From Actinomycetes bacterium (GTDB lineage: Bacteria; Actinomycetota; Acidimicrobiia; Acidimicrobiales; Palsa-688), in the NCBI GenBank assembly GCA_021808425.1, contig JAKBBS010000017.1, forward strand, positions 11,784 to 30,962: DNA of 19,179 nucleotides, read 5' to 3'. Each line of letters starts with the position of its first letter. The stretch's first letter is position 1. Below are positions 16,028 to 19,179 of the stretch, in pieces. Under the pieces are notes generated by a model. That model made no database searches and was not told the DNA's origin. It worked only from the letters and a program-made list of their open reading frames with translations. A program made the position numbers and the translations under genes.

Positions 16028-16804
16028 TCAAACTCCCATGGCGTGAAATCCGCCGTCCACGTGGATGATCTCCCCAGTAGTAGCGGGAAACCAGTCGGAG
16101 AGGAGCGCAACACAAGCCTTAGCGACGGGCGCCGAGTCCGACACGCTCCAGCCGAGGGGTGCGCGCCCCGCCCACGCCTCCTCGAAAGCTGCGAAGCCGG
16201 GTATGGACTTGGCGGCCATCGAGCGGATCGGCCCGGCGGCTACGAGGTTCACCCTTGTCCTGTCGGCTCCGAGGTCGCGCGCCAGGTAGCGAGCGGTCGA
16301 CTCCAACGCCGCCTTCGCTACCCCCATCCAGTCGTATCCAGGCCAGGCGATCGTAGCGTCGAAGTCGAGGCCGACCACCGAACCCCCACCCGCTGTGCGC
16401 ATCAAGTCGCGAAACCCAGCAGCGAGCAGCTTGAGGGAGTACGCCGAGATCTCGAGGGCTACTTTGACGTCCTGCCAGCCGGCATCGAGGAAGCCGCCTC
16501 CGAGGCACGCGGGCGGAGCGAAGCCGATGGAGTGTAGGACGCCGTCGAGGGCGCCCCAGCGCGACCCTAGTTCTGCAGCGACCGCTTCGACGTGGCCGTC
16601 GACTGTCACGTCGAGCTCGAGGACGTCGGGAGGGTCCGGCAGATGGCGCGCCACCCGCCTGGTCAGCGACATGCCGCGGCCAGCGCCTGTCAGGACTACC
16701 CGGGCACCTTCTCGTTGTGCCATCTCGGCGACGCCGTACGCCAGGGAGTCGTCAGTTAGAACTCCTGTGACAAGTATCCGCTTACCTTCGAGAAGTCCGG
16801 GCAT
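16028..16804 (-). CDS. fabI: Enoyl-ACP reductase (FabI, InhA-like)
   Basis: This 258-residue reductase catalyses the NADH-dependent last step of each elongation round. The divergent FabI-type cofactor loop 'GVLTDDSLAYGVAEMAQREG' and the Y-x6-K catalytic pair (Y157, K164 in 'PGYDWMGVAKAALES') are clear. Its closest recalled relative is mycobacterial InhA: 'LDGVLHSIGFAPP' holds S92, matching the InhA serine altered in isoniazid resistance, and 'VNLVAAGPIRSMA' and 'RAPLGWSVSD' also follow InhA. It is the first gene of a minus-strand operon with fabG and fabZ, and is divergent from acpP with 44 nt between starts. No Shine-Dalgarno precedes ATG 16804; a -10-like element 8 nt upstream suggests a leaderless transcript. 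Chain length preference (ordinary or very long chains) cannot be told. Confidence 0.94.
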   Translation of the reverse strand: MPGLLEGKRILVTGVLTDDSLAYGVAEMAQREGARVVLTGAGRGMSLTRRVARHLPDPPDVLELDVTVDGHVEAVAAELGSRWGALDGVLHSIGFAPPACLGGGFLDAGWQDVKVALEISAYSLKLLAAGFRDLMRTAGGGSVVGLDFDATIAWPGYDWMGVAKAALESTARYLARDLGADRTRVNLVAAGPIRSMAAKSIPGFAAFEEAWAGRAPLGWSVSDSAPVAKACVALLSDWFPATTGEIIHVDGGFHAMGV

Positions 16805-16812
16805 GGATGCAC

Positions 16813-16818
16813 ACCATA
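16813..16818 (-). promoter_or_regulatory. Candidate -10 element for a leaderless fabI-fabG-fabZ transcript
   Basis: On the minus strand TATGGT fits the TANNNT pattern common in actinobacterial promoters. It ends 8 nt before the A of the fabI ATG, which would place transcription start at or next to the start codon. The lack of any Shine-Dalgarno before fabI agrees with this, but there is no convincing -35 box. Confidence 0.35.
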
Positions 16819-16819
16819 G

Positions 16820-16836
16820 GCGCCCGGAGGGGGCGC
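16820..16836 (+). promoter_or_regulatory. Hairpin with a GGAGG loop in the acpP leader
   Basis: GCGCCC (16820-16825) pairs perfectly with GGGCGC (16831-16836), and the 5-nt loop is GGAGG, itself a Shine-Dalgarno core. A second GGAGG (16843-16847) lies almost against the acpP ATG. The hairpin could regulate acpP translation or stabilise its mRNA; equally it may be a by-product of GC-rich sequence. Confidence 0.35.
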
Positions 16837-16848
16837 TAAGTTGGAGGG

Positions 16849-17106
16849 ATGGACCGCGTAGAGGCTTTCAGCACGTTTAGGGGTTGCGTGGCAGAGGTCT
16901 TGGACATCGAGCCCGGTGATGTCCAGGTCGATGCCCGCTGGAGAGAGGACTTGGATGCGGACAGCCTCGCCGTGGTGGAGATAACTCTCGCACTCAACGA
17001 TGCCTTCGCTATCAGGATCCCCGACGTCGATCCTGAGAATCTCCAGACCGTCGGGCAGGCGTTCGACATAGTCGCGGAGCTGGTTGGGGTTTCGGGCCAA
17101 CCGTAG
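16849..17106 (+). CDS. acpP: Acyl carrier protein
   Basis: This is an 85-residue acidic protein with the carrier motif 'DLDADSLAVVEI': Ser39 would carry the 4'-phosphopantetheine arm that holds growing acyl chains. The pattern of three helices and the 'IPDVDPENLQTVGQAFDIV' C-terminal half match ACP. The DSL motif fits a fatty-acid carrier, and its place beside fabI/fabG/fabZ and fabF supports a fatty-acid role over a polyketide one. ATG 16849 is preceded by GGAGG with only one base between, closer than usual; another GGAGG sits in a hairpin loop 18 nt upstream. The gene is divergent from fabI and converges on ppa with a 43-nt gap. Confidence 0.94.
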   Translation: MDRVEAFSTFRGCVAEVLDIEPGDVQVDARWREDLDADSLAVVEITLALNDAFAIRIPDVDPENLQTVGQAFDIVAELVGVSGQP

Positions 17107-17149
17107 GGGCGCACGGGTCTCGTGTGTCAGGGCCGGTCACGGCGCCCGG

Positions 17150-17632
17150 TCAAGCGTTGTCCTCGAAGCGGCGCCTGGCTATCTCGATTTCGTGTTCGGC
17201 CTCCTCGCGGTCTCCCCACCCTCCGGGTTCTGTGGCCTTGTCAGGTTCGAGGTCCTTGTAGATCTGGAAGAAGTGGGCTATCTCGAGTCGCTGGTGGCGG
17301 GGAATGTCCTCCAACGTCCGTACCTCCGACCATCGCTGGTCGCTGTCCGGCACGCAAAGCACCTTGGTGTCCACGCCCTTCTCGTCGCTCATCTTGAACA
17401 TTCCCACCGGGCGGGCGTGGATGTGGCAACCCGGGAACGTGGGTTCGTCGAGGAGCACCATGACGTCCATAGGGTCGCCGTCCTCGGCGACTGTACGCGG
17501 AATGTAGCCGTAGTCCTCCGGATACCGGGTTGAGGTGAACAACAGCCGGTCGAGCCAGATAGCGCCTGACGAGTCGGCCTCGTATTTGTTTCTGGTCCCC
17601 TTCGGTATCTCGATCACCACTTCGATCTGCAT
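17150..17632 (-). CDS. ppa: Inorganic pyrophosphatase (family I)
   Basis: This 160-residue soluble enzyme hydrolyses pyrophosphate to phosphate, pulling biosynthetic reactions forward. The family I signature 'EDGDPMDVMVL' supplies metal ligands D51, D53 and D56; 'GVDTKVLCV' gives D88 and K90, and 'HFFQIYKDLEP' the conserved Tyr-Lys near the C-terminus. The length is normal for bacterial hexameric enzymes. ATG 17632 is chosen because AGGAAAG lies a few bases upstream and the protein begins 'MQIEVVIEIPKGTRNKYE', a standard N-terminus; the frame remains open about 140 codons further upstream but that part shows no homology. It is transcribed divergently from the ComF-like gene and convergently with acpP. 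Confidence 0.96.
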   Translation of the reverse strand: MQIEVVIEIPKGTRNKYEADSSGAIWLDRLLFTSTRYPEDYGYIPRTVAEDGDPMDVMVLLDEPTFPGCHIHARPVGMFKMSDEKGVDTKVLCVPDSDQRWSEVRTLEDIPRHQRLEIAHFFQIYKDLEPDKATEPGGWGDREEAEHEIEIARRRFEDNA

Positions 17633-17714
17633 GACGTTCTTTCCTAACACGTCCCGACCGCGGTGCGCATGAAAAAGCGGCGAGCACTGGTCGCTTCGTG
17701 CGCTGGTAGCTTCG

Positions 17715-17730
17715 GTCACAGCCGGGTGAC
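17715..17730. promoter_or_regulatory. Short dyad upstream of the ComF-like gene
   Basis: GTCAC (17715-17719) and GTGAC (17726-17730) form a 5-bp inverted repeat with a 6-nt spacer, 12 nt before the start codon at 17743, in the 110-nt gap between divergent ppa and the ComF-like gene. It could be an operator or a leader hairpin. The arms are short, so chance is likely enough. Confidence 0.2.
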
Positions 17731-17742
17731 ACGCTAGAAGCC

Positions 17743-18480
17743 ATGTCCGGATCCGACGAAGCAAGACGTGACGCTTCCTCGAGCCGGCTGTTTCCGCGGG
17801 GAGGGGGTAGTCAATATTGCCCAGTGTGCGGCCAGGAGATCGATGGCTTCGGCGCGCCAACCTCCGGTCGGCGAGCGGCGTGTCCCAATAGGTGGTGCCG
17901 TCGCTCCGATCGGGGCTTCTCGGTCGTGTTCTCGTTGGGTGTGCACCGAGACGGGCTCCGCCAAGCGATAACGCACTACAAGTACCTAGGCGATGACCGC
18001 CTTGCCCGCTTTCTGGCGGGGTCGCTGGCCAACTACGTCGATGAGCATGCAGCATGGTTTGAGGAGTTCGACGTTCTAACCTCCGTGCCGTCGTATCAGG
18101 GGGTGGGCGCTCGCCGTAGGTGGGACCCAGTCGGGACGATCATGACTGTGATGGCAGTCAGACTTGGTGGAAGTTGGGACGTCGTGCCCGACCTCGTGTC
18201 CAAGTGCCGTGAAACGCCCGCTATGACAGGATTGACTTGGCGCGAGCGCCAGGCGGTAGCGCAGGGGCCGCTTCGTAAGGCCCTGGCCGTCGCCGACACT
18301 GGTCAAGTAGGCGGGGGTCGGATTCTAGTGGTGGACGACGTTTTCACCGACGGCAGCACGTTGCGAGAGGTCGCCCTCACGCTCCTCGGTGCCGGAGCGA
18401 CGGAAGTCGCTGGCCTCGTCTTGGCTCGCCGGGCCTGGACGGCAAGTCCTCCCGGTGTCACGCTAACGTTCGGGCGGTGA
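17743..18480 (+). CDS. ComF-family phosphoribosyltransferase-like protein with N-terminal zinc ribbon
   Basis: This is a 245-residue protein. An N-terminal zinc-binding segment has paired cysteines C26/C29 ('YCPVCG') and C47/C52 ('ACPNRWC'). The 'LRQAITHYKYLGDDRLARFL' stretch after it is characteristic of ComF proteins, and the PRPP-binding loop 'RILVVDDVFTDGSTLREV' lies at 193-210 in a type I phosphoribosyltransferase fold. ComF/GntX proteins are linked to DNA uptake and the use of DNA or nucleobases, but their exact reaction is poorly defined; no other competence genes are in this window. ATG 17743 has only a weak AGAAG upstream. The stop overlaps the start of the next gene by 4 bp, implying translational coupling to the BFN protein. 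Confidence 0.85.
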   Translation: MSGSDEARRDASSSRLFPRGGGSQYCPVCGQEIDGFGAPTSGRRAACPNRWCRRSDRGFSVVFSLGVHRDGLRQAITHYKYLGDDRLARFLAGSLANYVDEHAAWFEEFDVLTSVPSYQGVGARRRWDPVGTIMTVMAVRLGGSWDVVPDLVSKCRETPAMTGLTWRERQAVAQGPLRKALAVADTGQVGGGRILVVDDVFTDGSTLREVALTLLGAGATEVAGLVLARRAWTASPPGVTLTFGR

Positions 18481-18923
18481 GCGGCGGCCTAGTAAAAGTT
18501 TTGGTGAGCGATGTCCGAACTGCCGTGCCCGCCACCCCGGGTGTCGAAGCCGGCCGGGTCACCCTCCAAGAAGAGTCGCCTCCGTACCGGTCGCTGTCGA
18601 TAGTGATCGCGCAGCCCGAGGCCAGGGCCATCAACGCAGCCTGGAGCCGTGTAGTGGCGCCAAGGCCGTCGACGTGGGACCTTTTCATTGCTGCCTTGGA
18701 CCTCCTCGGGGCTCGAATCGTCCGGGTGGTCGTGGCCTCGGTAGAGGAGGGGAGACATTTCTTCGCTTATGCCGTGATCGACCGGGAGGGCGAGCAGGTC
18801 GAGCTTTCTGCGCGGCCCTCCGATGCGCTTGCGTTGGCGTTGCGCGCTCCGGAAGCGGAGATTCTTGTGGCTGAACAGGTGTTTGTCGACCTTGGTCTGG
18901 CTGAACCGCTACCTGACAACTGA
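18477..18923 (+). CDS. Bifunctional nuclease (BFN / DUF151) family protein
   Basis: This 148-residue protein has the DUF151 core: 'PPYRSLSIVIAQPEARAIN', then 'RPSTWDLFIAALDLLGARIV', strands around 'HFFAYAVIDREGEQVELSAR', and the hallmark 'RPSDALALALR'. Plant members are reported to have DNase and RNase activity; in bacteria the role is uncertain, and members are often fused or adjacent to regulatory genes. The GTG start at 18477 overlaps the TGA of the ComF-like gene in the junction GTGA, a classic coupling arrangement. The overlap suggests the two proteins act in nucleic-acid or nucleotide handling together, which is an inference. Confidence 0.88.
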   Translation: MSGGLVKVLVSDVRTAVPATPGVEAGRVTLQEESPPYRSLSIVIAQPEARAINAAWSRVVAPRPSTWDLFIAALDLLGARIVRVVVASVEEGRHFFAYAVIDREGEQVELSARPSDALALALRAPEAEILVAEQVFVDLGLAEPLPDN

Positions 18924-18960
18924 GGGCAGCGGTTGCGGACACGTTGGCGGGGGTTCCCGA

Positions 18961-19011
18961 AAACGATTGATACTTTATACATCTATAGCCGGTATAAAGT
19001 ATCAATCGTTT
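18961..19011. repeat. Perfect 20-bp AT-rich inverted repeat with 11-nt spacer
   Basis: The arm AAACGATTGATACTTTATAC (18961-18980) is the exact reverse complement of 18992-19011; the spacer 18981-18991 is asymmetric. Only 5 of 20 arm bases are G or C, against a GC-rich background. It lies in the 127-nt gap between the BFN gene and a convergent gene entering from the right. It could be a bidirectional terminator hairpin, a relic of mobile-element ends, or a protein-binding or recombination site. No flanking direct repeat is visible. Confidence 0.9.
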
Positions 19012-19050
19012 CTGAAAGCCGCTGAAGTCTGCCGATATCCCGATCTGGCG

Positions 19051-19179
19051 TCACGATTTCGGTGTGTCGACGACCTTCGCAAGGGCGACATCGACCGACA
19101 GGTCGCCCGGCGAGGAAACCTCCTTGGCCCAATCGTCGCGGCGCTCGAAAACCAGTTCTGCGATGACTCCAGCCTCGCG
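19051..19179 (-). CDS. C-terminal end of an unidentified protein (cut by window edge)
   Basis: On the minus strand the frame is open from the right edge for 42 codons to a TGA at 19053-19051. It ends '...RDDWAKEVSSPGDLSVDVALAKVVDTPKS', an acidic, non-membrane C-terminus, and its codons have the G/C third positions expected of a real gene here. I do not recognise the family from this much sequence. It converges on the BFN gene, with the long inverted repeat between them. Confidence 0.5.
   Translation of the reverse strand, partial: REAGVIAELVFERRDDWAKEVSSPGDLSVDVALAKVVDTPKS

Noticed and set aside
17107..17147. GGGCGC/GCGCCC pairing between the acpP and ppa stops
   Set aside because: The 29-nt loop and lack of a T run make it a poor terminator candidate in GC-rich DNA.
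1..19179. CRISPR array, defence island, prophage or complete insertion sequence
   Set aside because: No regularly spaced repeats, transposase, integrase or Cas-like proteins were seen on either strand.

Overview
The window is high-GC bacterial DNA, most likely from an actinobacterium of the Acidimicrobiia or a close relative. The clues are strong G/C third-position bias, GTG/TTG starts, an InhA-like enoyl reductase beside a MabA-like ketoreductase, and a giant surface protein opening with a 'YWLVGSDGGVFSFGDA-FYGSLG' repeat of the kind I associate with Acidimicrobiales exported proteins. The lineage call is an inference; there is no rRNA in the window.

Layout. (1) 1-7028 is the 3' part of one very long + strand gene for a modular secreted protein: about eleven Ig-like (He_PIG-type) units, a CARDB-like domain, a seven-blade Vgb-like propeller and a YCF48/BNR-like propeller. 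(2) 7043-7484, minus strand, holds a tRNA-Arg(CCT) and, just beyond its 3' end, a short remnant of a PaaK/CapK-type adenylating enzyme; this looks like an old rearrangement or island edge. (3) 7643-11134 is a + strand run: aquaporin-family channel, small PAS-domain protein, and SdsA1-type alkyl sulfatase. The first two are directly abutting. (4) 11148-13475, minus strand, is a KimA-like APC permease with a USP-like cytosolic domain and a fused C-terminal OB-fold. (5) 13549-17106 is a type II fatty-acid synthesis locus: fabF (+), then fabI(inhA-like)-fabG(mabA-like)-fabZ as a tight minus-strand operon, then acpP (+) divergent from fabI. (6) 17150-18923 holds ppa (-), then a divergent, overlapping pair: a ComF-like phosphoribosyltransferase and a bifunctional-nuclease (BFN/DUF151) protein. 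(7) 18961-19011 is a perfect 20-bp AT-rich inverted repeat in the gap before a gene that enters from the right edge on the minus strand.

How the parts work together. The FAS-II genes provide condensation (FabF), ketoreduction (FabG), dehydration (FabZ), enoyl reduction (FabI) and the carrier (ACP): a full elongation cycle apart from the initiating and malonyl-loading enzymes (FabH, FabD), which are not here. Pyrophosphatase next door is general housekeeping. I found no CRISPR array, complete insertion sequence, phage module or recognisable defence system. The most unusual items are the long AT-rich palindrome, the permease-OB fusion, the reversed inhA-mabA order with fabZ, and the island-like junction at the tRNA.
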